64,000 nt of DNA from Odontocerum albicorne (Eukaryota > Arthropoda > Insecta > Trichoptera > Odontoceridae). Positions 1 through 11,090 of the stretch are shown here, piece by piece. The translations under genes were made by a program, and so were the position numbers. The notes beneath the pieces were generated by a model. The model was not told where the DNA came from. It ran no database searches and was given only the letters and a program-made list of their open reading frames with translations. Within the stretch, counting starts at the first letter, position 1. Every line of letters begins with the position of its first letter. The stretch spans positions 50,075,011 through 50,139,010 of the forward strand of contig OX463842.1 of assembly GCA_949825065.1 (NCBI GenBank), read 5' to 3'.

Positions 1-450
1 TTTAATAAGTTGGGATAATTTATTTGTTCATGTGGTATTCCAAGTAAAAAATTTATAAATCTTAAAAAATTGTTTTGTACACGTTCTAAAGTTTGTGCAT
101 GGGCGGCGTAATGAGGAGACCATATTGATGAGTTGTAGTCAAGGCGGCTTCGTACCAGTTATATAACCGTATCTTGATATTAGCCTTAGGTCACAATATG
201 GAGGTGTGTTTATACAATCGTTAACATTAAACATAAAAAAGTATATTTTTGCATATCAGTTATCAAAAACAAACCATGCCTTTGATCTGGGTACTTTTGA
301 AAAGTACTGAAAAGCAGCATTAAAATAAATATATAAATAATTATGTATTAAAAAGATATTTTAATTATACGAAGAAAAGTAATAAATGTAAAAAAATCGA
401 AACGTGTTGACCCCGATGAAGATAATATCTTTATAAAAAATATACTTTTT

Positions 451-579
451 GACAGCATAAAAATATACTGTTTGACAGCATAAAAATATACTGTTTGACA
501 GCATAAAAATATACTGTTTCACAGCATAAAAATATACTGTTTAACAGCATAAAAATATACTGTTTGACAGCATAAAAAT
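451..579. repeat. 23-bp tandem repeat, about 5.6 copies
   Basis: The unit GACAGCATAAAAATATACTG plus TTT is repeated head to tail, with copies beginning at 451, 474, 497, 520, 543 and 566. Copies differ only at the first base (GACAGC, CACAGC, AACAGC). There is no reading frame and no spacer structure, so it is a simple minisatellite and not a CRISPR array. Confidence 0.95.
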
Positions 580-1495
580 GTCTGGAAAATAAGTTTTAAT
601 TAATGATTACTTTACTGTTTTATCACACTTTGATTGTATTCAGTGCACGTAATCACTACATGCGTTTCAACACGATTTCATACACCCAGAAAGAAGGCTT
701 CGACCGTGATTTTGGAGGCAGTTACGACGAAGAATGAGTTTCAGGAGTGCTTCAGAAAATTTTGTAACCGCTTTCAGTATTGTACTCGTATTGACTCACA
801 AGGAGTGTATCTTGAATAAAAGGTAATGTTAACTAAAAATAAACAATGTCTTGTATATCATTCTTGTCAGTCACATTTTGCATTGGGCAGATAGTGTATG
901 ATTATCACGAAAATAAAAAATATGTTGAGAAGAAAACAATATTAAGAAAACAATATAAACTTTGAATTTTCTGAACTCGACATTTAAACTTTTCCATTCT
1001 GAAAAGGAGTGTACTTGAACTCATAAATTGGAGATAAGCTATGCTCATATCGATGCTGGCCTGAATAAATATAAATTTGTTAAAAAAAAAAATTTTTACT
1101 AGTTAACGTGATACAAAAAAACATTAGGGTAATTTTGTACCCAGTTCACAGTGTTTTTTTAGCAGTTTATGTAAAATAAAATAAAAAAGTGAAACTTGTC
1201 TCCGTAAATAAATAATAAGTATCGTCAAATTCATTTCAGTTGGATAAATCAATAAATTTCAGACATTTTCCTTTATTGATTTGTTTCCTCATTGACGATA
1301 CTAAAAGAAATGCGCCTCGCGTACCTCCCGAAGGACCGAGGCGTCGCGGCGCTTCACGGGTCATTTGTCAATACGTCCCTCCGCAGTGCTCAGCAAGCGG
1401 TTTCACTTCTTTAATATGCCCACTTCCTAAAGACAAAGAGATAAATTTAGATAATTTCTTAATTTAACTGAGCACATTTAAAAAAAATTGTACGA
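580..1495. other. No recognisable gene
   Basis: AT-rich sequence. A short GC-richer patch lies at about 1310-1400 (GCGCCTCGCG, GGCGTCGCGGCG) inside a 75-residue open frame (1240-1467) that matches no family I know and shows no splice or codon signal. Otherwise I see nothing. Confidence 0.5.
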
Positions 1496-1496
1496 C

Positions 1497-1570
1497 TTTC
1501 GTGACCTTGTTGGTAAGACACCTGTCTTCTGATTCCTGAATTATGAGCCTACTGAATGAAACCTGAATAT
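1497..1570 (+). mobile_element. Decayed tRNA-like SINE head
   Basis: The run TTGGTAAGACACCTGTCTTC matches the A-box region of the better SINE heads at 36325 and 57775 (TTGGTAAGACACTTGTCTTC). The expected B box is not intact and no clear tail follows, so this is a weak fragment call. Confidence 0.4.
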
Positions 1571-1689
1571 TCTTCAAGTAGGAATAACTTGGCGCAAAAA
1601 AAACTTGCGGACAGGGGATTTCTAGAATGAAAGGAACTAGAAATGTGAATTTGGGTTTGTGCAGGTCTTACAGCACATTTTTTTAAAAG

Positions 1690-2765
1690 TCTGGTTTTAA
1701 TTTATTTATTAATTATACACTTTTATTGCGAAAACAATCTAGTGGGATTATTGCCATGTGGCAGTTTCTTCCAACCAACCATACCAAAATAAATCAAGCA
1801 AGTTACATGGTCGCAAAAAAACATTCAAATGACTATCCATCTTCACGAAATCCCTCAGCACATACGTGAGCATATGCCCACAAACCGCACAAAGAAAATT
1901 ACCCGAACATTATTTTTCATATAACGTGAGATATCAGCAATGAAAGGAAAATGAAGGGATGGTGCAGATGAAAGTAAAAATCAGGAATCAAACACGTTAT
2001 ATTACCGACTAGAAATTAATATTTTTTTCAGTCGCTTCTTAAAGTATTATTCTTAAAGTGTCTTACATTGATTTTGAAACTGATTCCAAAGTCTCACCAC
2101 ATGGACAGTAAAGAACGACGTAAAAAAAGAAGAGTGGTGAACCAGAAATGCTAATAAACAATCTTTGTTTGAGTGTGTAGTGCTAGTCCATGATCGGTGA
2201 GACGCTGAAAATTTTCGGTGAGATAAAATGGGGTGGTGGGACAGTTAAGGATATTATACAATAGAGCTTATCTGTTAATTTGACGTTTATTTCTAACTTT
2301 CAACCTTTTCAGTGCTGTATGAAGTGATATTATCGTAATTTCTTAGGTTAAAAATAAACCTTAGACAAACGTTTTGAAGACGCTATAATTTGCCCAGCTT
2401 TTGCTTTTTTTAAATGCATAGTTCAAAATCACATAGTTCAAAATCGGAAAGAGCAAAAATTGCACGAGTTAAATTTTGGTTTTAGTTGGCAGCAATCTTT
2501 GAAATACTTTAAGGGAATGAAGGCTGAAGAAGATCATTCAGCTTAGCTCAATTATTTGATCTCGCCATGAGAGAGTGTTATCTATTGACACTCCTAGGTT
2601 TTTAACAGTTTTATGCAATGGTATGACAGAACCATTATTAACCAGTAATATTAGAGGAAGTAAGTCAGTGTTGAATTTCCTGAGAAGCTGAAGGCTGCCA
2701 ATGAGGATCGCTTGAGACTTCGTAGGATTAACGAGTAAGCCATTATTAAATTAAGACTTATTTAA
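1690..2765 (-). mobile_element. LINE-A, RT thumb region to 3' end, decayed
   Basis: This is the longest LINE-A copy in the window. On the minus strand about 70 codons from 2747 downwards stay open and read like the region following the catalytic motif of a non-LTR reverse transcriptase: LLVNPTKSQAILIGS, then VKNLGVSIDNTLSWRDQI. Further down, frame-shifted segments correspond to the RT C-terminus preserved at 34085 and 55600 and to the 3' UTR. The element ends near 1690 in the tail shared with the SINEs (CTTCCAACCAACC on the plus strand, followed by TTATTTATTAATTA). The catalytic YADD segment is not present, so it is 5'-truncated. Frameshifts and stops mean it is inactive. Clade assignment (CR1/Jockey group) is inferred only. 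Confidence 0.8.
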
Positions 2766-2815
2766 TATTCATCTGGTTGGTTGAAAAAGATTATCACATG
2801 GTAATTAACTATTCA
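2765..2815 (+). mobile_element. SINE/LINE-A 3' tail fragment
   Basis: CATCTGGTTGGTTGAAAAAG followed by ATTATCACATGGTAATTAA matches the 3' tail shared by LINE-A and the SINEs (CTGGTTGGTTGGAAGAAATT, then GCCACATGGCAATAA). It lies in the opposite orientation to the neighbouring LINE-A copy. Confidence 0.5.
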
Positions 2816-2929
2816 AATTGGTCTGTAAACAACGAAAATATCAAAATAAATAAATAAAAAGCCCCCCCACCCTCTGGAAAAGAGTCTACTCTGGTAAAAA
2901 TAGTCACAAGCCCTAGACTTGTGTAAATG

Positions 2930-3150
2930 TTGATTCAGATGGTCCGTTCTATCCATATACACTCGTTGTATACAATACATACTGGCGGGCTCATTGCCAT
3001 ATGACAACTTCTTTTAACCAACCAGAAATATGTAAAACAGGACTTAAGTGAAAGCTAAACTGGAACCCTTTTTAAAATACATTGGGTACCAACGATTATT
3101 TAATCCGCTACCCCCATGCTGAAAGACAGATGTTTGATTTACTAGATCAC
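2930..3150 (-). mobile_element. tRNA-derived SINE with decayed head
   Basis: On the minus strand the order is: poorly preserved tRNA-like head, GGTTCCAGTTTAGCTTTCAC, then CTGGTTGGTTAAAAGAAGTT and GTCATATGGCAATGAGCC. This matches the full SINE at 52618-52800 in order and spacing. The A and B boxes are no longer convincing. Confidence 0.65.
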
Positions 3151-3700
3151 TGAAGTATTGGAGGTAATGGCGTTGAATGATTAATCCATTGGGGCTGATT
3201 ATTAAAATCCTTCATTGATTTTTTTTAAATATCTCCGGTTTGCGGCTGTAAATGGCTTAACATTAGTTGTGCATCTAAACATCACATTTTTTTTTAGACA
3301 AAAGTCTATGAATAAGAGGACAAAAGGTGGTTTAGTTAGTTAAATAAAAGAGTTACTCAAAGTTTAAAATAAATAAATATGTAATGCAAATCATTGAGAC
3401 ACAAAATCAGCGCTGGAATATTAAAAAAAGGTATCGTTTGGATTACAGTAGTATTTGAAAATCGTCTTATTGTCATGATAAGAAACCTCGTGCTATTCGT
3501 CTTAACTACTTTATGTGTACAAAAAACGAGGAAAGAAAATTGCGAAATTTCCCACTTTCATGTAAAATCAACTGACACATTTATTGTTGTATATTAATTT
3601 TCTGCAAAAACCTAAGTGTATGACATTTTCTAAAGACCCACTAGAGTGCAATATTTCAGTACGTGTCGAGCCAATTTAACAAGCAACCCAGTTCAGATAT
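3150..3700. other. No recognisable gene
   Basis: AT-rich sequence holding a 67-codon open frame (3394-3597) with no family resemblance that I can see. No RNA or repeat signal was noticed. Confidence 0.4.
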
Positions 3701-4225
3701 CTTTGCAGTAACCTCCCTAGAGAAGTCAAGACTCAGGTAGATAAAGCTGCAGATGTGGCGGGCTGCCTGAGACATGTCATATGGAGGAATAAAGAGGCGA
3801 GAACGGATAGCAAGGTACGCAATTATAAGACCTGTATGCGACCTATCCTCACATATGGCATCGAAGCGAGGGCGGACACTGTCAGGACAAAAAGTATGCT
3901 AAGGACAACGGAAACGAGAACTCTACGTGCTATTGCTGGGAAGATTTTGCGTGATCATGTAAGAAACACCATAATCCGAGAGGTCTGTGAGGTCCAAGAT
4001 GGGGTCAGATGGGGACGACAGCGTCGACGATACTGGTACCAACATGTACAGATAATGAATTCCACAAAAATTCAATACATAGCTCTGCATGGGGTGCCGG
4101 ATGGACGGCGTCCGCCAGGGAGACCCCCGAAACGATGGAGAGATAGCTGGAGCTCAGCATCACAGGAGGAAAATCCTGCAGTAACAGACTCTTGAGTCTA
4201 TAGAAAGTTTAAGAAGAAGAAGAGT
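3700..4225 (+). mobile_element. LINE-B RT C-terminus, 5'-truncated
   Basis: The frame 3755-4195 (146 aa) encodes the C-terminal end of a non-LTR retrotransposon polyprotein: YKTCMRPILTYGIEARADT, then IAGKILRDHVRNT-IREVCEV, VRWGRQRRRYW and RRPPGRPPKRWRDSW. The same motifs recur on the minus strand at 46125-46600, which shows it is a repeat family and not a host gene. In-frame sequence continues upstream of the first methionine, so that ATG is not a real start. The copy ends at a stop followed by an AAGAAGAAGAAG tail near 4215. The RT palm is missing. These motifs are common in RTE-like insect LINEs; the clade is inferred. Confidence 0.85.
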
Positions 4226-4269
4226 AGTTTCTCTAATCAATCAGTATTATTTTATAATTATTACTGATA

Positions 4270-4345
4270 TGGTGCATGGCCGCGTGGTAACTCAATGGAC
4301 TTCCGTGGGGAAGGTCACTGGTTTGAACCCCGCACTGTGCTTTGA
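4270..4345 (+). mobile_element. tRNA-like SINE head, second type
   Basis: A pol III promoter-like layout is visible: GTGGTAACTCAATGG as a candidate A box and GGTTTGAACCCC as a candidate B box about 35 bases later. It cannot be a working tRNA gene because no acceptor stem closes around it. The following sequence does not match the tail of the main SINE family. Confidence 0.45.
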
Positions 4346-4671
4346 ATAACACAGGAATTTTTTTCCACCATTCGGTTATATAAGAATATCAATGACTTTG
4401 TTCATATCTATTAGTAAAAAAAAACATGCCAGTGTATTCCAATCGTCCCCTTTCAGGCATGCCATTTGATTCAGTACAGCGGTGTGGCCTATGAGTTTTC
4501 TGGTGTGTAACGGTTCACTCACTTAAAGGTGAGAAAATGAGTAAAGATACAACAACTCCACGACACAGCTTCTCTTTTCAGCTTAATTGGCGTTGGAATG
4601 GCGAGGAGATCATCAACTGCGCGGTCCAGCAACGACGATTACCGAGATCCATAAATATGTCAAACTGAATA

Positions 4672-4760
4672 CAGTACCCGGCTCTACAAGCGGAAGTTAG
4701 CCGATTATAGCCAACAGTCTCTTTCTTAAGCCGTATGATATTATTTACCGCCGGGTACTG
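4672..4760. mobile_element. CAGTACCCGG-type MITE, 89 bp
   Basis: The element begins CAGTACCCGG and ends CCGGGTACTG, a perfect 10-bp terminal inverted repeat, flanked on both sides by TA (4670-4671 and 4761-4762). The interior segment AGTTAGCCGATTATAG with TCTCTTTCTTAAGCC is shared with the longer element at 31928-32147. TA duplication and CAGT ends fit a Tc1/mariner-mobilised MITE. Confidence 0.85.
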
Positions 4761-4764
4761 TAAA

Positions 4765-5725
4765 TAAAATTAATATTTGAGAAAAATTAAATAAAAGACA
4801 AATAAAGGATTTTTAAGAAAAGGATTAAGGTGGAAATCGTAAAGGGCGAAAAGTATTTTAAGATAAATAATGCTATGTAAGTTTTTTTCTTCAATATCGA
4901 TAATGAAGTGGCACAGCTTATCAAAACAGTTGATATAATATTTTCATGAGGTTTTGAGTCAATGAATAAAGTATTCTAGGAATAAAAAATATTCACCTGA
5001 AAAACTGAACATGACCAAATCAAAATTGTTTATACTAAACTAACATTTCACTCAGCATTCGATTCAACAGAATTACTTTTCGATGTAAACAATATTGCGC
5101 TGAAAGGTCGGAATAAAGCGCCAAGAGTAAAAGCAATGGCACGTTCTGAAAGAATCGAGCTTATCTTGAAAAGGATGAAATATTGCCACTTGGGTACACG
5201 TGCGAATGTTTACATTGCCCCCATACAAATTCACTTAGGAAGATTCCTGGAATCATCGCGGCCATTGTGTGCACTCGGCAGAATGTATTCAATACATGAC
5301 TGCGGGAGGCAATAGAGGAAAAGGTGTAACGGAAAAGGACATAAGCGTAGCAGATATTAGATGCACAATGGAAATGTGTGCCAAAGGACGAAAAACTTAG
5401 TCGAAGTGAAAATATCAGAGAATAAATTCCTTGTAATAAATTTACTTCAAGTCATCAATAATAAGACAATTTACAATATAAAGCGCCGTTTAGAGGGCAG
5501 ACTTTTTTCAAAGGTGCTCCAATTTGGGATTCGAACCTTCCCATAGATGATATATCTCGTCAACACTTAGATATTTAATTACTGCGTCACAACTAAATAT
5601 TATTGACAAATTTATAAATCAGCACACTCACTGACATCTATCCAAATTATACACAAACATTTCACATTGTTTCAAATTATCTTTGAACCACTTATCGATA
5701 TATTCAAATCATCTTTGAACCACTT
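4765..5725. other. No recognisable gene
   Basis: Mostly AT-rich. The stretch 5090-5400 is less AT-rich and could be a decayed coding fragment, but I cannot place it. Near 5525-5600 the minus strand has a B-box-like GGTTCGAATCCC, possibly a SINE head remnant, too weak to call. Confidence 0.4.
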
Positions 5726-5726
5726 A

Positions 5727-6175
5727 TCGTTCGAGGAGTTGTGAGCTGTCCAGCATTACTACAAAGATTAGCGTTAAATGTTCCTAACAATTACACTAGA
5801 CTGCGCCGGCAAGAACTGTTCTCAATAACATACGCAAGAACGGGTCTTCCAGCCGCTATGCCTATTGGAAGGGCCTTAACTCTTTTGAACGGGACTGCTT
5901 CGGATATTGACATATTTCATATCACATTACCAAAAGCAAAAGTAAATTTTCTTCTTAGATTAAGCGCGTTAGAAAGCACTCATCAACATACTTAAGTGAC
6001 TGAATGTATATGTAACATATGTTTGTGTGTATATACTGGTTTGTATACATATGCATTATTTTTTATTTTACATAATTTTTTTATTTTTTTTCTATGTAAT
6101 TTTTCTTCTTTTTTAATGTCTTGTATTTTTCAAAGTAATTGTCTGTTTTGAAATATAAATAAATAAAAAATTAAA
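5727..6175 (+). mobile_element. LINE-E 3' fragment, copy 1
   Basis: The frame 5741-5995 (84 aa) resembles the extreme C-terminus of an insect non-LTR RT polyprotein: SCPALLQRLALNVP, then FSITYARTG, a conserved Asn (LLNG) and DIDIFHI. A second copy at 59116-59568 is highly similar and starts at exactly the same base pattern (TCGTTCGAGGAGTTGTG). The 3' end is a TAAATAAATAAAAAA tail near 6170. It is far too short to be autonomous. Confidence 0.75.
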
Positions 6176-6258
6176 TTTATATTTCGAAAACAGTTCCGTT
6201 TGACAGCTGCAGACGTCACCATTCAGGGCTACCCTTTTTTTAAAGTTGTAGCCGAAAT

Positions 6259-7844
6259 CCTCAGTGCTTTGTTTATAAAGTTTTCGACCTCAGGTATTTT
6301 TGTACGTTGGTTCTTTTTCAAGTTTTTTTTGGTAATTAGACGTAATTATTTTTTTCTCGCTAGGAAATTATACTAATATTATTTTTTTAAGTGCTTTTGC
6401 GTATTTTTTTTCTTTATTTTATATTAAAATCGAACTATTTATGAACAATAGTGAACGAAAACTCGATATTCGTACAAATTTCTTCATTGTTTCTTATTGC
6501 GTATTGAAACATTTTTGGCATGCTTGAAATGGGTCTAGTGTGATGTCTGAACAAATGTCGAATTTCAAATTTGGATCCTCAGTGCTTTGTTTATAAAGTT
6601 TTCGATCTCATATTTTTGTACGTTGGCTTTTTTTCAAGTTCTTTTTTTGGTAATTAAACGTAATTTTTTTTTTCTCGCAAGGTAATTATACTAATATTAT
6701 TTTTAAGTGCTTTTGCGTATTTTTTTTCTTTATTTTATATTAAAATCGAACTATTTATGAACAATAGTAAACGAAAACTCTATACTCGTACAAATTTCTT
6801 CATTGTTTCTTATTGCGTATTGAAACATTTTTGGCATGCTTGAAATGGGTCTAGTGTGATGTCTGAACAAATGTCGAATTTCAAATTTGGATCCTCAGTG
6901 CTTTGTTTATAAAGTTTTCGATCTCATATTTTTGTACGTTGGTTTTTTTTCAAGTTTTTTTTTTTTGGTAATTAAACGTAATTTTTTTTTCTCGCAAGGT
7001 TCTCATACTAATATTATTTTGAAGTGCTTTTGCGTATTTTTTTTTCTTTATTTTATATTAAAATCGAACTATTTATGAACAATAGTGAACGAAAACTCTA
7101 TACACGTACAAATTTCTTCATTGTTTCTTATTGCGTATTGAAACATTTTTGGCATGCTTGAAATGGGTCTAGTGTGATGTCTGAACAAATGTCGAATTTC
7201 AAATTTGGATCCTCAGTGCTTTGTTTATAAAGTTTTCGATCTCATATTTTTGTACGTTGGTTTTTTTTCAAGTTTTTTTTTTTGGTAATTAAACGTAATT
7301 TTTTTTTCTCGCAAGGTTCTCATACTAATATTATTTTGAAGTGCTTTTGCGTATTTTTTTTTCTTTATTTTATATTAAAATCGAACTATTTATGAACAAT
7401 AGTGAACGAAAACTCTATACACGTACAAATTTCTTCATTGTTTCTTATTGCATATTGAAACATTTTTGGCATGCTTGAAATGGGTCTAGTGTGATGTCTG
7501 AACAAATGTCTAATTTCAAATTTGGATCCTCAGTGCTTTGTTTATAAAGTTTTCGATCTCACATTTTTGTACGTTGGTTTTTTTTCAAGTTTTTTTTTGG
7601 TAATTAAACGTAATTTTTTTTTCTCGCAAGGTAATTATACTAATATTATTTTTAAGTGCTTTTGCGTATTTTTTTTTCTTTATTTTATATTAAAATCGAA
7701 CTATTTATGAACAATAGTGAACGAAAACTCTATACACGTACAAATTTCTTCATTGTTTCTTATTGCGTATTGAAACATTTTTGGCATGCTTGAAATGGGT
7801 CTAGTGTGATGTCTGAACAAATGTCGAATTTCAAATTTGGATTT
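6259..7844. repeat. 317-bp satellite-like tandem array, five copies
   Basis: Units begin CCTCAGTGCTTTGTTTATAA at 6259, 6577, 6893, 7211 and 7528, giving periods of 316-318 bp. Junctions of copies 2-5 carry GGATCC. Copies 3 and 4 are almost identical, including a GTTCTCATACT variant, implying recent duplication; copy 1 is the most divergent. The units contain poly-T and poly-A runs and no conserved coding frame. Short open frames at 6887 and 7522 are the same segment in different copies. Confidence 0.95.
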
Positions 7845-9100
7845 TTATTAACAACAACTGTTTTAATTGTTACATTTCACACTCTCTGGTAAGTCAATAA
7901 TAAGTTCTATGTAATTTTTTTAAATAATGGAAATCAATTGAGTTATTTTTACAAATTATGTTCGGCCAAATGGGATACACCATATTTTTATTTTGCGGCA
8001 GAGAAAAGGTTAAAGAAAAGAACATTTGATTCGTTCCTCGATGATACGACATTTGGACATGGCAAAATTTAAAACTGGGATATTTATCAAATGTTCGTTT
8101 GTTAGAAAATGTACAATACTTATCACGACATATCACAAATGTTGAAAATATAATTGTTTTGTAAAGTATTTTCGTTGTAAATATAAAGTTCCACCAACGG
8201 GTTTATTGTCCTGTGACAATCTTATATAAATAAGCAGGAAGGTATTTAAAAAGCCTTAAGTTAAACGAATTGAAAACTTTTAAAATTAAAAAAAGTACCG
8301 ACAAGACACAATCCCGTGGCCTTGAAAAGACAGGCGTCTTACCACCGAGACCGCAACGGTCGTTTTTTTATACCACACAAAAACATTCCAAAATATTTCC
8401 CATAATTCATTTCTATGACGATTCTATTACAAGAGTAGAAATGTATTTTTATTCTAAGAATTTCAATCATAATATATTTCCAAGTAAAAGAAAAACCCCA
8501 AAGAAAATTGTAAGACTAAAAAAATATAAATCGCGACATAATTTCCATTTGTAGAGCAGAGCAATGTTCCCGTTTCCATAACGCAGTGCGGGCATGTACG
8601 AGTAGGAGAGAAAGCTCGTGAAATTAATAAGGAAATTTTCCGTTTTAATCGCGGAGGTAAAATTTTGAATAACGACATTCATTAATTACATTTGTTTCGA
8701 GATACGCCCTGGGCCAGGCCTAGATGGGGAGCGGTGCACACTGGCTGGAAAATTATTTAACCTTGGTTAAAAAAGTAAGACGTTTTTTTTAAATGGGTGT
8801 AAGAGGCACATAATTTTTGTTTTACTTAATTAATTATTTTTTTATACATTGTAAAAATATTATTTATTGATTTCTTTACAGTACTTTTTTAATGACCACT
8901 GATCGATTTTTCTACCCACATCTCAGTATCTACATAATGATAATGATTCTATCATATATAAAACGAATGTGTATATTAGAGTATACTTAAAATCAGAGGA
9001 ATCGTAGAAACTGTGTGAGAAGGTGTGCGGATATATAAGAAGCAAAAGATGCGTATTATACATAATGAATCGTAAATTTTTTTTGTTATTGACTTTGTTT
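7845..9100. other. No recognisable gene; weak tRNA-like motif
   Basis: AT-rich. On the minus strand at about 8290-8365 the run CTCGGTGGTAAGACGCCTGTC (split here as CTCGGTGGTAAGACG and CCTGTC) resembles a SINE A-box region, but no B box or tail follows convincingly. Overlapping frames on both strands at 8270-8682 look accidental. A short GC-richer patch lies at about 8700-8750. Confidence 0.35.
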
Positions 9101-9124
9101 TAGAATTGTTACTGTGATATACAA

Positions 9125-9132
9125 TACTCGTA
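9125..9132. other. Candidate transposon excision scar TACTCGTA
   Basis: Array monomers read GATATACAATAATATAA here, while this copy reads GATATACAATACTCGTAATA. A single TA has become TA-CTCG-TA, a 6-bp insertion matching a Minos-type footprint. Confidence 0.6.
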
Positions 9133-9942
9133 ATATAATGTATAATAGAACGATTGTTACAGTGATATACAATAATATAACGTATAATATAACAATTAAT
9201 ACTGTGATATACAACAATATATTGTATAATATAACGATTGTTACAGTGATATATAATAATATAACGTATAATAGAACGATTGTTACTGTGATATACAATA
9301 ATATAATAATTAAAACTGTGATATTCAATAATATATTGTATAATATAACGATTGTTACTGTGATATATAATAATATAACGTACAATAGAACGATTGTTAC
9401 TGTGATATACAATAATATAACGTATAATATAACAATTAATACTATGATATACAATAATATATTGTATAATATAACGATTGTTACTGTGATATTTAATAAT
9501 ATAACGTATAATAGAGCGATTGTTATTGTGATATACAATTATATAACGTATAATATAACAATTAATACTGTGATATACAATAATATATTGTATAGTATAA
9601 CGATTGTTACTGTGATATATAATAATATAACGTATAATAGAGCGATCGTTACTGTGATATACAATAATATAACGAATAATATAACAATTAATACTGTGAT
9701 ATACAATAATATATTGTATAATATAACGATTGTTTCTGTGATATATAATAATATAACGTATAATAGAACGATTGTTACTGTGATATACAATAATATAACG
9801 TATAATATAACAATTAATACTGTGATATACAATAATATATTGTATAATATAACGATTGTTACTGTGATATATAATAATATAACGTATAATATAACGATTG
9901 TTACTGTGATATAAAATAATATAACGTATAATAGAACGATTG

Positions 9943-10213
9943 CTGACTAATAATAAAATCCGGAAGGTGTCCTACTTGGGTCATGTACTTAGAGGAGCAA
10001 AGTACAAATTACTGCACCTGATCATCCAAGGCAAAATAAAGGGTCGAAGAGGTGTTGGCTGGAGGCAAATCTCCTGGCTCCGCAATATACGGGATTGGAC
10101 TGGCATAAGGGGCGTTGGAGCTCTTTTTCGGGCTGCCGGGGACAAAGATACCTACTCTCAGGAGGATATTTATCTCAGGAGGAGGACCTGACATGACATT
10201 GGGAAGAAGAAGT
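9943..10213 (+). mobile_element. LINE-C 3' fragment inserted in the 42-bp array
   Basis: Encodes the C-terminus of a LINE ORF2 in one frame: VSYLGHVLRGAKYKLLHLII, QGKIKGRRGVG and SWLRNIRDWTGI, ending with a stop and a GGGAAGAAGAAG tail. It is flanked by AACGATTG (9935-9942) and AACGACTG (10214-10221), an 8-bp target duplication with one mismatch, both derived from the array. This is a 5'-truncated retrotransposition into an existing minisatellite. Copies also lie at 14943, 24625 and 30405. Confidence 0.88.
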
Positions 10214-10262
10214 AACGACTGTTACTGTGCTATAAAATAATACAACGATTGTTACTGTGATA

Positions 10263-10270
10263 TACTCGTA
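10263..10270. other. Candidate transposon excision scar TACTCGTA
   Basis: The array consensus GTGATATACAATAATATA reads GTGATATACTCGTACAATA here, again TA replaced by TA-CTCG-TA. Confidence 0.6.
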
Positions 10271-10294
10271 CAATAATATAATGTATAATACGGG

Positions 10295-10740
10295 TATAAC
10301 GAACACTGCGTTTATTTTGTCAAAAAATAAATGTATTAGATTGCAATTGTTTTAAAAAAATAATAACAAGATTTTTAAATGAATTGATTAATTTTCATTT
10401 TACGCTTTCTACAGAAAAATAAACAATACATTCCATCATACGGGTGGGACCACAAGAATTTCCTTCAATTTTATGATGTCGTATATATTTTAAAACATAT
10501 CTGTTTATTTAAATGTGTGTTAACGAGTATTAATTATAACCATACAATATTTAACAAATTTTGTATATTATAAAAAAAAATAATGTTGTTTCCCATCTAG
10601 TGTGCGGCACGGGTGGCGCCGCTTGGGGCAGGGGCGGCTCATTCATTTCAATATACACATCTACGAGAGCGGTTTAATGTACTGTTAGTTCAGAGGTTCT
10701 TAAACTCCAAAATATCACATTGAGAGTACGAGTTGCAAAA
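10295..10740. other. No recognisable gene
   Basis: AT-rich sequence with a short GC-rich island at about 10603-10640 (GGGTGGCGCCGCTTGGGGC). No family recognised. Confidence 0.4.
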
Positions 10741-10741
10741 G

Positions 10742-10844
10742 ATCCTCAGTGAGATACAGGCCAAATCCTAGTTTACTGGGGACACGACAAACGAAAGGCA
10801 ACAAACCCAGATCCATTAAAATTGTGTGTCCAAATTAAATTACC
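10742..10844 (-). repeat. 103-bp dispersed repeat, copy 1
   Basis: On the minus strand this matches 18268-18370 on the plus strand almost base for base across 103 bp, with the block TTTGTCGTGTCCCCAGTAAA. Similarity stops abruptly at both ends. No reading frame or terminal repeat explains it. Confidence 0.85.
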
Positions 10845-11090
10845 TATTGTTTTTTCGAAAATTATGTTTATTCCTTATCATGTGTAAAATTAATAAATAA
10901 ATAAAAAATAAAGAGGACTTTATAAGAAATATGTATGTCTAAAATGAATAGAAAGTGAGGAAGTAGACTGGAAAAGAGCGAAAATAGGTGGTTGAATATA
11001 TTTCACCATTAGATGTGTCTTATATGTCGGTGCTAGCCCGGGTATTATTCAGTCTTGTTTATCCTCTCCTGATGATGAGGTGGTAATCTA

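Larger units (their letters stand above)
9105..10291. repeat. 42-bp minisatellite with 126-bp higher-order unit, split by LINE-C
   Basis: Monomers of 42 bp occur in three types. A is ACGATTGTTACTGTGATATA with CAATAATATAACG; B is ACAATTAATACTGTGATATA with an ATATTGTATAATATA end; C has TGTGATATATAATAATATAA and ends AATAGA. From about 9150 they follow the order A-B-C six times, one trimer having lost about 12 bp. Because 42 is divisible by three, open frames run through both strands (266 aa plus; 150 and 97 aa minus), which are artefacts. The array is interrupted at 9943-10213 and resumes to about 10291. Confidence 0.95.

Noticed and set aside
6783..6790. TACTCGTA in the 317-bp array
   Set aside because: Sister units have TACACGTA or TATTCGTA of the same length, so it is a point variant and not an insertion.
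9114..9914. 266-aa open frame
   Set aside because: It lies wholly in the 42-bp array; the period is a multiple of three, so both strands stay open by construction.
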